Positions 1 to 10,972 of a DNA stretch of 64,000 nt are shown in pieces. Location of the stretch: contig OX463836.1 of NCBI GenBank assembly GCA_949825045.1, forward strand, positions 16,406,329-16,470,328, written 5' to 3'. Both the position numbers and the translations under genes were made by a program. The DNA is from Argyresthia goedartella (Eukaryota; Arthropoda; Insecta; Lepidoptera; Argyresthiidae). Position 1 is the first letter of the stretch; each line of letters opens with the position of its first letter. The notes beneath the pieces are model-generated. The model ran no database searches. It was not told where the DNA came from and worked only from the letters and a program-made list of their open reading frames with translations.

Positions 1-1452
1 CCTAAAGATGCTCTGTCCATGTTTACTGAAGCAGGCTTAACAAAAGCGCAATACGAAAGAGTACGGGAAACCAATAAATCGTTTTTCCCATGCTATTCTG
101 TACTTCAAAAAGCAAAAAAAGAGTGCTATCCAGAAATTCATCGGGTGACTGAAACGTGTGCAGAAGTACGAGTTCAAAAGTTGATGGATCATACAGCAAA
201 TCGCCTGATTTTACTTCTTGGAGAAGTTGTGGAACATTTGAATGATGAAGAAAAACAATCCCTGACATTAATAAGTAAGTGGGGTTGTGATGGTTCGCAA
301 CAAATGCAATATAAAATGAGATTTGAAAATGAAGCGGATTCTGACTCCAATATATTTCAAAGTTCAGTTGTTCCTCTTCAACTAGTATGTGGGCATGAAA
401 AGAGGATAATCTGGCAAAACCCAACACCTTCATCACCTCGCTACTGTCGACCTATCAGAATCAGATTCGTCAAAGAGACAACTGATATTACGAATGAAGA
501 AATAAGCTATATCACGGAACAAATTGAAGCACTTGTGAGCACTGACGCTGGAGATCATTTGTCTGTAAAACATAAAATATTGTTTACAATGGTAGATGGA
601 AAAGTACGTAATGCTGCAACAAATGCAAAGTCAACAATGAGATGTTACATTTGCGATGCGACAGCCACAGAATTCAACGATTTGTCGAAGAGAAAGCCTT
701 CCAAACAACAAAATTTAAGTTTTGGTCTCTCTTTATTACATGCTCGCATTCGATTTTTCGAATCAATTCTTCATGTGGCTTATAGGCTACCAGTGAAAAA
801 ATGGAACGTTCGACTTTCAGTTGAGGAAAAACAAGCGGTCGAAGGGAAAAAAAAAGAGATCCAAAACCAGTTCAAGGAGAAACTTGGTCTATTGATAGAT
901 ATCCCGAAAGCAAATTTCGGCAACACCAATGATGGAAATACCAGTCGCAGATTTTTTGAGAACCATGAATTATCCTCAGAAATAACTGGCATTGACAAAA
1001 ACCTAATATATCGACTGAAAGTAATTTCAGACACATTATGTTGCGGATGTAAAATTGATGTCGAAAGTTTCGATAGATATTGCGAGGAAACTGCTCAGCT
1101 ATATGTGGCATTATATAGCTTTTACCCTATGTCTCCAACACTATATAAGGTGCTTCGTCATGGAGCTGAAGTAATAAAAGAAGCTATTCTTCCAATAGGA
1201 CAACTGTCTGAAGAAGCTGCTGAAGCTCGCAACAAACATATTAGGCTGTATAGATTAAACTATTCTAGAAAGTTTTCACGCATTGACTGCAACATGGACG
1301 TCCTGAATAGGCTTCTTTTAACTTCGGACCCCCTTATATCTGGCATGAGAACAAACTTGCATAAAAAAAGAAATACATTACCAAAAGATGTATTAAATTT
1401 GCTTTGTAAGAGTGACCTGAAAAATATTAATATGTCTAGTAGTGATGAATAA
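1..1452 (+). CDS. Transib / RAG1-like transposase, 5' end outside window
   Basis: DDE cut-and-paste transposase of the Transib superfamily, the group from which RAG1 descends. The frame is open from base 1 (codons before the first ATG at 19 read PKDALS), so the start lies upstream of the window. Motifs counted from that ATG: KWGCDGSQQ (first catalytic Asp, about D91), MVDGKVRNA near 191-199, CYICDAT near 209-215 resembling the RAG1 CxxCDAT zinc motif, GNTNDGNTSRRFF near 301-313 resembling the RAG1 GNxxxNxARK stretch, and SEEAAEARNKHIRLYR near 397-412 carrying the catalytic Glu. No stops or frameshifts in 477 codons, so the visible part may be functional. Which residue is the second catalytic Asp I cannot say. 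The superfamily call rests on several ordered RAG1-like motifs plus the target duplication at the element's right end. Confidence 0.87.
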   Translation, partial: PKDALSMFTEAGLTKAQYERVRETNKSFFPCYSVLQKAKKECYPEIHRVTETCAEVRVQKLMDHTANRLILLLGEVVEHLNDEEKQSLTLISKWGCDGSQQMQYKMRFENEADSDSNIFQSSVVPLQLVCGHEKRIIWQNPTPSSPRYCRPIRIRFVKETTDITNEEISYITEQIEALVSTDAGDHLSVKHKILFTMVDGKVRNAATNAKSTMRCYICDATATEFNDLSKRKPSKQQNLSFGLSLLHARIRFFESILHVAYRLPVKKWNVRLSVEEKQAVEGKKKEIQNQFKEKLGLLIDIPKANFGNTNDGNTSRRFFENHELSSEITGIDKNLIYRLKVISDTLCCGCKIDVESFDRYCEETAQLYVALYSFYPMSPTLYKVLRHGAEVIKEAILPIGQLSEEAAEARNKHIRLYRLNYSRKFSRIDCNMDVLNRLLLTSDPLISGMRTNLHKKRNTLPKDVLNLLCKSDLKNINMSSSDE

Positions 1453-1469
1453 ATTATTTTTTAACAGTA

Positions 1470-3757
1470 CAGTGGACCCCCGATAATCCGGCCCCTGTCT
1501 AATCCGGCGCCCCCTGTAATCCGACATGACAGAATTATGTTTGACAATCTTTGCTAATATGTATGTATATATCACGCAAGTTTGAACAGGTCACAACTCG
1601 TACGCGCCACCGCTATTGTGCTCGACGCGTATGCATTGTTTTACTTAGTTTGAATTTGACTACTAGTGATAGCGGTACGGCCTAGCGTACGTTCATTGTT
1701 TACAACATATTTATTCATTGTGTATTAGGTATATGTAGTACCTGGTAATGTCGTCACAAACCCAGTAGCGAAAGCACAAAACGTTGACAATTAAATAAAA
1801 ATGTGATATTTTAGATCGCTTAAATCGCAATGAAACTTTCAGTAGATTAGCAAGTGAATACGGCGTAGGCCGATCTACAATTTATGACATTAAAAAAAAA
1901 CCACGAGAAGATTAAGAAGTTCGTGTCAACTACTGACTGCGGGCCAGGCAAGAGACAGACACTCAAGAAAGCTGAACATCCAGAAGTGGAAGAAGCTTTG
2001 TACATGTGGTTTCTTCAGGAAAGAAACAGGCATGCACCAATTTCGGGACCCATGTTGGAGATGAAAGCTAAGTTTTTTATAAGGAAATAACAAAGAAAGA
2101 TGATTTTGTGGCCAGCAAAGGATGGCTAGAACGTTTTAAAAGTCGTCATGGCATACGTTTAATGACTATTACAGGAGAGAAACTTTCTAACGATGCCACC
2201 TGCATAGAGCCCTTTAAATTAAGATTTTTGCAAAAGGTGAACGATTTAAATCTTGACCCGTCACAGGTGTATAATGCAGACGAATCAGGGCTTTTTTGGC
2301 GTGTGATGCCTAACAAAACTTTCGTTTCTTGTAACGAAAAAGACGTACCTGGACGAAAAGTGAGTAAAGAGCGTGTAACCATACTACCATGTGCTAATGC
2401 TGCAGGTACACACGCGCTTAAGATGGTGGTCATTGGGAAATCTAATAAACCAAGGGCATTCAAAAACATTGATTTACCTGTACACTATTACGGACAAAAA
2501 AGTGCATGGATGACAAAAGACCTTTTCAAAAAGTGGTTTGATGAATGCTTCGTACCTGAAGTTAGAAAATGGTTAAAAGATCATAATTTTCCTCAAAAAG
2601 CGTTGTTGCTTCTTGATAACGCTCCCGGTCATCCGTCTGAAGAAGAACTGACAACTGAGGATAAATGCATCACTGCGATGTTTCTTCCGCCAAATTGCAC
2701 TGCACTGATTCAACCAATGGACCAGAACATCATTCAGTTTGTTAAGCAAGACTATAAAAAAAACCTACTTTTGAGAGCCGTATCAAAAGACCAACCAATA
2801 GAAAAAACTTTAAAAGAATTTAATATGAAAGACTTGGTTTTTGCTCTTAGTCAGTCGTGGAGTGCGTTACCGTCATCAACTATTAAATCGTCTTGGAAAA
2901 AGTTATGGCCAGATATAATCACCACTCCTAGCAACGATCCACAAATCAGTGTAACTTCGGAAGTTATAGAACAAGTCTCTACTGAAACACAGATAAGTCC
3001 GGAAGATTTGGAAGTCTGGTGCCGTGGAATGGATAAAGAAGAAAATGTTTTTCTTGAAATGCCTGACGAAGATATTATAAAAGAGGTTTCTAATAATACA
3101 ACAAACGATCAGGAAGATAATGACGACGTGATTGCAACTGCTCCACAAGTCACAGATCAAGACGCAGTTAACGCGTTTGAGCTAGGTTTACAATGGGCTG
3201 AAGAGAATGGTACATCCTACAACGAACTTTTACTTTTGAGAAGACTGAGGGACAAAGCTCTGATCTCGCGTTATAACAACCTTAAACAAAAAAAAATTGA
3301 TGAATATTTCAAGGCTTCATAATTTGATATAGTATTCACTACATGATTTTGATTAATAATTCTTGATTATTTTGGTAGATATGTATGTATGTGCATTTAT
3401 GCTTATTTTTATAATAAAACGTAAGCTCTCAATTGTTATTTAATTTACTAAATTCGACTTACTTAAATTAAGTCTGATTTGTATTTCAAAGTATGTACAT
3501 ACATATGTACGTATAATATATTGACTCTCGTCATTAGATATGTAATTTGTCAGATTACAAGGTACTCTTTCGTAAAAAAATCGGAAATTCCGCTGTTCAT
3601 GGTCATTCGCTCAATTTTTTAATAGATCGTTTTATTATTTCCCATTATAATTTTAGTTTTGGACTATAGGGGTCTTAGGCAGTGCTCTATAATCCGACAA
3701 ATTCGATAGTCCGACACTGCCCTGCATAATGTTTGCCGGATTACCGGGGGTCCACTG
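1470..3757 (+). mobile_element. Tigger/pogo element with TIRs and TA duplication
   Basis: The ends are inverted repeats: CAGTGGACCCCCGATAATCC at 1470 and its near-complement, ending TCCACTG at 3757. TA flanks both sides (1468-1469 and 3758-3759). Subterminal copies of TAATCCGGC / ATCCGACA occur near both ends (about 1499-1525 and 3690-3720). Length is 2288 bp, usual for Tigger. It interrupts the 3' non-coding part of the Transib element. Confidence 0.92.
1748..3322 (+). pseudogene. Tigger transposase, broken by two stops and two frameshifts
   Basis: pogo/Tigger family DDD transposase. From ATG 1748 the frame reads MSSQT, then TAG at 1766, then RKHKTLTIK, TAA at 1796, then the helix-turn-helix KCDILDRLNRNETFSRLASE. 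A run of nine A near 1892 shifts the frame; a second shift near 2075 interrupts the CENP-B-type HTH, after which the DDE domain is open to 3322. Catalytic motifs: YNADESGLFW (near 2272), LLLDNAPGHP (near 2608) and ALIQPMDQNII (near 2704), the usual Tigger triad. The acidic C-terminus ends at TAA 3320-3322. The four lesions mean it is not translated as one protein. Confidence 0.9.
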
Positions 3758-6700
3758 TATTAAGTTTTTTTATTCATGTATATAAGAAAAACCCAAAATA
3801 ATGCTTTAAAAAGTCAATTAAGATATAAAATATTTTTGGCCAAGTTTTAGTGCCAAATACCATTCTGTGCGCCGCCCTGATTTGAATACTGGAGTCGCGT
3901 TTGATAATTTTGATCGCTTTGTTGACACACTCGATGGTAAAGACACACTGCACGACACGGTGGGGATCATTTTTCAAGATATCATTCCTAATGAAGAGGC
4001 AATCATATCACCAGCTGTTTTCCGTGAAGACAATTCCACCACCAATGAATCTGCTCACGCAAGCACTGCAGAAACATCGCTGAGTTCTGTATGCAGGAGG
4101 AAAAGACGCAGGACGTTCGAAGAGGTCATATTTGAGTTACGACCATTTATAAAAAAAATGAAGATTTCAGGATGGAATGAGCTTGATGTTTCACAACTTA
4201 ATTACCCACCTGATAATTTGACGAAATCTATCCAACTGGATACTGCGTGGATGCTGTTACACAAGCTCAAGTTGACGATGTTCCCATGTGGGTCGGCTAT
4301 CAAAGCATGATTACGATTGACATTTCACCAGTCCAGAAAGTCTCGTATCCCCCACTGACTGATTTCCAGAGTTTTCAATCTCCAACTAATCATTCGACAG
4401 TATTGAAAACTCTGGAAATCAGTCAAGAAATTGCAGCTGAATGCGAAGCCAAATTCAAATCACGTATGATTTGGCCATCGCTCGAACGAGTTATTGTATC
4501 CTAGCTCAAGAATCCCCCCAATTCGACAACATTTTTATTCATTTGGGGGCTTTCCATATTGAGATGGCTTTTTTCAAAGCGCTTGGGGTCTTCATTGAAG
4601 AGAGTGGATTGACTAATATAATGGTTGAGACTAATCTGATTGCGAGTGGATCTGTCGGTGGGTTCATTTCCAGGAAAAATTACAATAGGTGTAAACGGTT
4701 ACATCCAATTATGGCTTTGGCATTGGAGCAATTACATTTCGAGTCATTCCTTGATCGCAAACATTCGACGATTTCAAAATCGGTGATAGATTATCTCGCT
4801 GAGTTCATGCAACACAAAGGTGTCTCTCCGCAACTCGACCACGCCGAAACTCAGCAGTTGATCCAATGGTACGAAGAATATACAGCAGAATCTCTTCAAG
4901 GTAAACACGGAAAAACGTGCCAATTTTACGCGATATACAGCGATTTTGTCAATCTCTATCACTTCTTCGTTCGCAGTGTTAGAACAGGAGATTTGAATTT
5001 GATCATTTACGCTCTTGGAAGAATCGTAATTTTATTCTTTCATTATAATCAACAAAACTATAGTCGATGGCTGACATACTACATAAATCAACTGCTGCAC
5101 GTCGATCCAAACACATCCAGGCCTCCCATCTGAATTGGCTCGGGGAAGTTTTGGGATTCGAAGGACTCCGAAAGCTTTCTCTCGAATTCCGGTTGACCTA
5201 ACGCTGGAACAAACCATCAATGGAGACGCAGCACGCCGACTTACCGGAATAACAAATCTGACAAATTCAATTGGTGCTAGACAGCGCTGGGCGAAAAATC
5301 ACGGAGCTCGAACGCGAATAATATCGCACGTACTAACTCAAGCAGGACTGAACAAGAACCAAGATATATCTGCTGAGCAAAATCCACAGCGTATGGAGAA
5401 AGATAAGAAGCAACTCCAAGATTTTGTGGAAGGTATTCGTCAGACAATAAATCCATTTTCTTTCTCAATCGATGCTGATAAATTATTCAACATCTCGACT
5501 GGACAAGCTGCAACTCCTGAAGTAGCGAATAGCTTGTTGAACGCAGTATCAAAAAAACGGAGTTACGAGACCAATTTATTGCTGAATGCAATGACAACTC
5601 TGAGAGATTTCACGCAAGAATACCAAAAAATGCAGTACAGACTTTCGCGAGCATGAAGAAGAAAATTCAGATCGGCCGAAAAGTACTTGAAGTTCGTCTC
5701 CAGCGTGAATTATTTGGCCGATTGTTGTCTTTATCTTTGGACGCGCAAATTGATCTTGAATAGATGCTCCGTTTTCCAATAACGCCAATTCCACTGTCTT
5801 TGTGTCACATAGATGTTTCTGTAAACAAAACTGTTAAATCGGTGCTGGTGAAAGTGTTGGAACACCAAAGTGAAGACATGGAACAACCGCCCTCCAACGT
5901 GGACATGGTAATCATCGATGGCTTCTTGTTAAATACCATGACAGACATGCCTCGAACGTTTGGAGATGTATCAAAAAAACTCTTGGCAGTTTAAATACAA
6001 AACCAAGGAAATGAAATTGCCATAGTTTTTGATCGGTACTTTACACCTTCCACTAAAGACTATGAGCATACTCTCCGCAAAAGTATGAATGACGATAAGG
6101 ACTACCACATCAGCGGCCCTCAGCAAATCCGCTTAGTAGACTTTGCGAAGGACTTGGAAAATATCAAGTTCAAAGAAGCTCTAGTCAAGTTTTTCATTGA
6201 TCATTGGAATAGTCAAGAGATGGCCGTTATTATTCGCAACAAAACAATCTATTTGAACCACGACTTGTGCTACGTCTTCAAAGTCGTCGATGGAATAGTG
6301 CAGAGAACAATCGATGATAAGCTCTCATGCTCAAGTCACGAAGAAGCCGACACGAACACAGTTTTCCTTGCCTGTCAATTGCCACAAGGTTCTACAACAA
6401 TCATTCGAGCATCAGACACAGATATTCTGGTCATTATGTTGGCCAATGTGGAGCATTTGAACGAATCGGTTAGAGTGTGGATGGATCTCGGAGTCGGTAA
6501 TGCACGTCGCAATATACAGGGTGTTGATCTGTAAAGTTACGCCGATCTCAGGGGTGATTATATACACGACACTGAAGCTAAAAAAAATATAAAAAAAAAA
6601 ATATTCTTTTTTTAGTCAAAAATACTTTAAAATCATGAAATTGTGGTTCACCAAATAGTCATTCGGAGCGGGGCATGGCGCGGGGCGCGGGGGAGGGTCT

Positions 6701-6830
6701 GCGCTCGCGCGGCGGCGCGGGGCCAGCGCCAGCCAGTCTCCGAGCTACCGCGACGACGACTGCGCGTCACTCGTGTCCGCAAATTACCTACCCTTACTGC
6801 TAATTTTCGCGCGCGCGCCACTCCGTGATA

Positions 6831-7937
6831 ATGGAAACGGCTGAGTTAAACAATCGTGATATGTTCGATCTAATAAACATTTACTTTACGAATGGACAAA
6901 ACGAACAACGAAGTGTCACAGTGTGGGCTGAGCGATTCCCAAATCGGCCGGCCGTAAACCGTACCGACGTAAGGCGTATCGTTTTTAATCTACGGGAGTG
7001 GGGCTCATTTGCTACACCACGCCATGAACAGGGAAGAGGGCAAGAAGGACTCCCAGTAGGTGTGCAAGAAGCCATCCTCGACTACTTCCGTCGCGAGCCG
7101 CGTGCTAGTACCCGGGAAGCGGCGCGGCACTTTGATCTCCACCATACAACGATTTGGAAATGATTAAATAAGGAGAAAATGCATCCCTTCCACTTCAGAA
7201 GGGTGCAGGACTTGGAGGAAACTGACTACGCCAGTCGTGTTACATTTTGTGAGTGGCTGCAGCTTAATCTGCATCAGAACATTATGTGGACCGACGAAGC
7301 CATGTTCACAAGAACAGGCTTATTTAATGTACACAATGAACATTGGTGGGACATACGAAGTGACGATGCAACCGAAAATCCCCACCCAATTGTAAAAGAC
7401 TCGTTCCAAACAAGGTTCTCCCATAATGTGTGGGCCGGAATATTTGGAACAAGTATTCTGGGTCCTTATTTTATTGAAGGACGATTGAACGGGGAAAGTT
7501 ATTTGGAAATACTGCAGGAACAGGTGACTGCTATGTTGGAGGATGTTCCGCTAGCTCGGCTCTCGGGACTATACTTCCAGCAAGATGGAGCGCCGCCGCA
7601 CTACGCCATACTTGTACGCAATTACCTCGATTCCCAGTTTGGTGAGCGTTGGATCGGACGAAGGGGACCCGTGACTTGGCCTCCACGGTCTCCAGACTTG
7701 ACGCCGCTCACCTTTTTTTTGTGGGGCGATATTAAACGCATTGTGTATGGTAGGCACGACGAGTTTAACAATGCCGAAATGCTTAAACAAGCGATAGTGC
7801 AAGCTTTCGAAACCGTGCGTGCCAATCCAGCAGTTTTAGCTCGTCTAACAGACAATTTGAGACGACGGGCAACGGTGTGCATTGTACAAGGTGGTGGACA
7901 TTTTGAACATGTTTTAAAATTAGGCACTAATCAGTGA
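6831..7937 (+). pseudogene. IS630/Tc1/mariner transposase with one internal stop
   Basis: A single frame from ATG 6831 (METAELNNRDMF) to TGA 7935, broken only by TGA at 7161-7163 after HHTTIWK; the next codons LNKEKMHPFHFRRVQ continue in frame. The N-terminal half holds the paired HTH (SVTVWAERFP; STREAARHFDLHHTTIW). Catalytic motifs follow: MWTDEAMF, YFQQDGAPPHY and RSPDLTPLTFFLWG. There are 36 residues between the second and third Asp, more than the 34 of classical mariner. About 368 codons, a usual length. One nonsense change would explain loss of function. Confidence 0.9.
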
Positions 7938-8010
7938 TAATCAATAAGTAAATCGATCGATTAATCAATCATTCAATCAATCAGTGAGTCAATCAATCAA
8001 TCAATGTAAA
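7938..8010 (+). repeat. AATC tetranucleotide microsatellite
   Basis: Imperfect run of AATC/AATCA units directly after the transposase stop, inside the element's 3' non-coding region. Confidence 0.85.
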
Positions 8011-9028
8011 TGTTGATTTTGTACGTCATGGACAAATACCTTGATCCGTACAGTAAAGTGTAGTGCAGTGCAACTTTAGTGGACAGCGTTTGGTGGACCG
8101 GACTGGGGTGCCCGCACTTTGCGGGTATTTCAGGACAAATTGAATATGGTAAGTTATTAATAAAAAAAATACTAGGAGACATTTAAACAATTTTGTAGTC
8201 ACTAGCAATATGTAAACTATCGACCCTGAGTCGGGCGTAACTTTACAAATCTACACCCTGTAGATGTTTCGGCACTGTCAGTTTAGTTAGGCTCAATGCT
8301 TTCACGCGCACTGCCTGCTTTCCACGCTTTAACAGGATGCGATATTAATCCAGCATTGTATAAACGAGGCAAAAAGAGACCTTTTGATATTTTGAGAAAA
8401 TCTGAGATCTTTCAAAAAGCGCTCGCTGACGTAGGGTCCGATCGTTGTGATATCCAAGCAATTTTCCCCACGCTTCAATCTTTTATATGTCACATGTACG
8501 AACTGAAGAAACTCGCTGATGTCAACGAAGCTCGATTCGACATTTTTAATAAAACATACAAGGTGCACGACACATCGAAGCCGTTCCCGTTGGACGTACG
8601 CAACTACGAAGCTTGCAATTTACCCCCATGGCAGTCAGAGCTATACCAACATTGCCTCAGAACTCGGTACATCGCCAATTTGTGGAGGAATGCTTAAAAA
8701 TCCGTCATCACTGACCTTGCACCAACCGATCATGGGTGGAATGAAAATAATAATAAATTCGAGTTCACGTGGTTTATCGGGAATCAATTGCCCGATGCGT
8801 ATGAAAATGTTGTTGTATCGCCGGATATTCTGGGCAACGAGAATGTCACTGAGGACAGCAATGACGAGACGCTTGATTCAGGTAATTTTTTGTACTTCTA
8901 TAATATTCTCTCAACAAAATTACTGAATAGAAATAATTGTTACGCATGTTGCAGGCACTCAGCAGGAAAGAATTGTGGATGATGAGCAACAATATGAAAG
9001 TTCCAGTGAAGAAGATGAATTGTATTGA

Positions 9029-9773
9029 GCAAAAATGTAAAGGTCAGACATAACAATACATACCATTATAATACAATTTTTATATCATTTCATTTTTTTA
9101 TACAATAAATAATACAATTCGTACTACATTTCATCTACATTTACGTTGGTTGTATCTATCGCTTTATTGTCATTCTTAAATTCCCGTTTTATCAAGTAGA
9201 AAGAAAGGAAAAAAAAGAAACCAAAAAACCTTTTTCGGTCAGATTAAGAGAACCCACCAACATTTTTGTCAGATTAAGAAAATATGCTTTCAGGATACCG
9301 AGATAAACCTCCCCCCTATGAATGAATATGAATCTGACGCGCTCGAGTATTTCAAAAAAACTTATTTTTTTGCATTTTCAAAAATTATCGTAACTTATCG
9401 AAATCGTCAGTTTTTTTAAAGGGAGCTTCCTTGGGGCCTACTTATCACCCCTTCCGAAAATCGGAGGCGCTCGAGTAAATTCTTTTTTTGCATTTTTGAC
9501 TACTTTATATGCCTACCCCCACCACGCAAACCGGCAGATTAGTATACCGTTGTTATCAGTTGGGGCATACGTAGTATGAATATCTGACGCGCTCGAGAAT
9601 GCCAAGTAACTGTTTTTTTTTTAACATTTTTGAAAAACCGTACACGCCAAACCCACCGCTAAAATGGTTTTTACCATACGAGATTTTCTTTTCGAAATTA
9701 TTTTCTTTCGATTTTGATAGGTCTCGACGGCGGCGTTGAATTACGCCATTTAGCTACCTCGCCTCCCTAACTA
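9029..9773 (+). promoter_or_regulatory. Element X 3' non-coding and subterminal region with repeated CTGACGCGCTCGAG
   Basis: No gene here. After the X stop codon comes AT-rich 3' sequence, then three copies of a motif: TCTGACGCGCTCGAG at about 9333 and 9583 and a partial GGCGCTCGAG at 9466. The opposite end of copy B has the same motif inverted (CTCGAGCGCGTCAG at 48089 and a variant at 47946). Opposed orientation at the two ends is what transposase-binding subterminal repeats show; that role is inferred. Confidence 0.6.
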
Positions 9774-10560
9774 CAATTTAGATGTGATAAACATGTCACG
9801 AGACAATGGAGTTTCCGTAGTTTGCCTTTCGCCGCATTCAACCAATAAGATGCAACCATTAGATGTGAGTTTCATGTTCCCATTAAAAACCTATTACGCT
9901 CAAGAAATTGTAAATTGGCTAGACAACCATCCTGGTCATGCTGTCACACACTTCCAAGTTGGTAGTGTTTTGGGAAAGGCTTATTTGAGAGCAGCATTGC
10001 CTTCCACAGCTATCAATGGCTTTCGAAAGACTGGAATACTGCCATATGATGATAACATCTTTACTGATGCTGATTTTAATGATAATCGGGGCTGGTGGGG
10101 TGTCCTGATTATCAGAACAGCCTTCTCCAGCAGCAATGCCATCCAATGTAGCTTCAGTGCAACAGCCAGAGCAAAATTAATTCATATTGCCTCCTGTAAT
10201 ACATCCTGTTACACGGGTAATCCCAAGTGTATGGCCTAGAGCATGGTCGGCAGTTTTAGTCACTGGTTCTCCACATAAAAATAAAATCATAGAAGCTGAG
10301 GAAAAAAAGAAAGAAAAAAACGAGAAAATAGCTCGGAAGAGGACAAAGGGCGTTGGAGAGGAGGCAAATAATAATAAGAAAGCTTGTGGGACCAAAAATA
10401 AAAGACAAAACCAAAAAAAATGCACTTCTGTGCCAGAAAAACAAAAGTGATAGTGAAGATGATGAGGAATACGATGCCGAATGCGAGTGAAGATGATGAG
10501 GAATACGATGCCGTCCCCATGGACGATATTAGGAACGAAAAATTACTGGCTGATTTTGTT
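9774..10560 (+). pseudogene. pogo-like transposase, C-terminal half (copy A)
   Basis: Continues in frame from element X's right end: NLDVINMSRDNGVSVVCLSP, then NKMQPLDVSFMFPLKTYYAQ with the third catalytic Asp, then NGFRKTGILPYDDNIFTDAD. This is the DDE_1-type C-terminal domain of pogo-like transposases. A microinversion at about 10081-10113 destroys the frame relative to the copy at 59832. Downstream a Lys/Glu-rich tail (EAEEKKKEKNEKIARKRTKG) and an acidic SEDDEEYDA segment, tandemly duplicated, are recognisable but out of frame. Confidence 0.8.
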
Positions 10561-10561
10561 T

Positions 10562-10972
10562 TTTTAGGGTTCCGTACCCGAAGGGTTCCAAACGGGACCC
10601 TATTACTAAGACTTCGCTGTCCGTCCGTCCGTCTGTCACCAGGCTGTATCTCAAGAACCTAGCTAGCTAGAGAGTTGAAATTTTCACAGATCATGTATTT
10701 CTGTTGCCGCTATAACAACAAATACTAAAAAACAGGATAAAAGAAATATTTAAGGGGGCTCCCATACAACAATTCTTTCAATACCACATACAAACTTATG
10801 GATGCACCTGGTTACGTACATGGAGTGTGAAAGTAATACCAATAACTTTGTAAACAATATATTGCTGTGTAAAATCCAAACTATTCACTCCACACCATCG
10901 CTTCCATTGAACGGTGGTACGGAATCCTTCGTGCGCGATTTAGACTCGCACTTGACCGGTTTTTATTTTTCA
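10562..10972 (+). repeat. GGGTTCCGTA interspersed repeat, + orientation
   Basis: Begins TTTTTAGGGTTCCGTACCC and ends GACTCGCACTTGACCGGTTTTT, with the internal CTGTCCGTCCGTCCGTCTGT block. I know this repeat from many Lepidoptera; I do not assign a class. The paralogous segment near 60772-60785 lacks it and has only a T-run, giving an empty site. Confidence 0.82.

Larger units (their letters stand above)
1..3869 (+). mobile_element. Transib element, right part, inserted in element X copy A
   Basis: Transib DNA is 1-1469 plus 3758-3869, separated by a Tigger insertion. The right end reads CCATTCTGTG, whose complement CACAGAATGG resembles Transib ends and the RAG signal heptamer. It is followed at 3870 by CGCCG, exactly where the paralogous copy B of element X reads through (55117-55121). 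CGCCG fits the GC-rich 5-bp CGNCG target duplications I know for Transib. The left end and left copy of the duplication are outside the window, so the duplication itself is not confirmed. Confidence 0.78.
6517..8260 (+). mobile_element. IS630/Tc1/mariner element with TA duplication and known empty site
   Basis: The TIRs start CAGGGTGTTGATCTGTAAAG on the left; the right end, read in complement, starts CAGGGTGTAGATTTGTAAAG. TA flanks both sides (6515-6516, 8261-8262). Copy B of element X has the intact target with one TA (ATATAGATGTTTCGG near 57512), so boundaries are exact. Length 1744 bp. The 5' leader (about 6661-6820) is strikingly GC-rich against an AT-rich background. Confidence 0.95.
3870..9028 (+). 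pseudogene. Element X main protein, copy A (degenerate)
   Basis: Fragments in register with copy B: the block with TLDGKDTLHDTVGIIFQD (near 3933), a long middle domain (4140-5990), an SSHEEADT ... IRASDTDILVIML block (6331-6440) typical of PIN/XPG-like nucleases found in metazoan transposon proteins, then after the mariner insertion AFHALTGCDINPALYKRGKK (near 8317) and an acidic C-terminus. Several frameshifts and stops, including TAG just before LGSMLSRAL (8286-8288) shared with copy B. The end is well defined: exon to 8881, a GT-AG intron 8882-8954, then TQQERIVDDEQQYESSSEED and TGA at 9026-9028. A nonsense codon at 8695 precedes KSVITDLAPTDHGWN in the same frame. The exact enzymatic role is not established. 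Confidence 0.72.
3870..9773 (+). mobile_element. Element X copy A (Academ-like, tentative), left end missing
   Basis: Internal and right part of a large DNA transposon present again at 47910-59831. Copy A enters at the Transib insertion (3870) and runs to its right TIR, which ends CTCCCTAACTA at 9773, followed by CAA and pogo transposase coding sequence. An IS630/Tc1/mariner element (6517-8260) interrupts it. Superfamily is uncertain: the coding region has a Cys-rich N-terminus and a PIN/XPG-like nuclease motif, and the TSD is 3 bp, which together suit Academ better than any other superfamily I know. No canonical DDE triad was recognised. Confidence 0.65.

Noticed and set aside
6643..6828. 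Arg-rich short gene before the mariner transposase
   Set aside because: Composition reflects a GC-rich leader; no start context and no relation to known element proteins.
10187..10450. Separate Lys-rich protein gene
   Set aside because: This is the tail of the pogo-like transposase read in a shifted frame; the copy at 60240-60450 shows the same arrangement.
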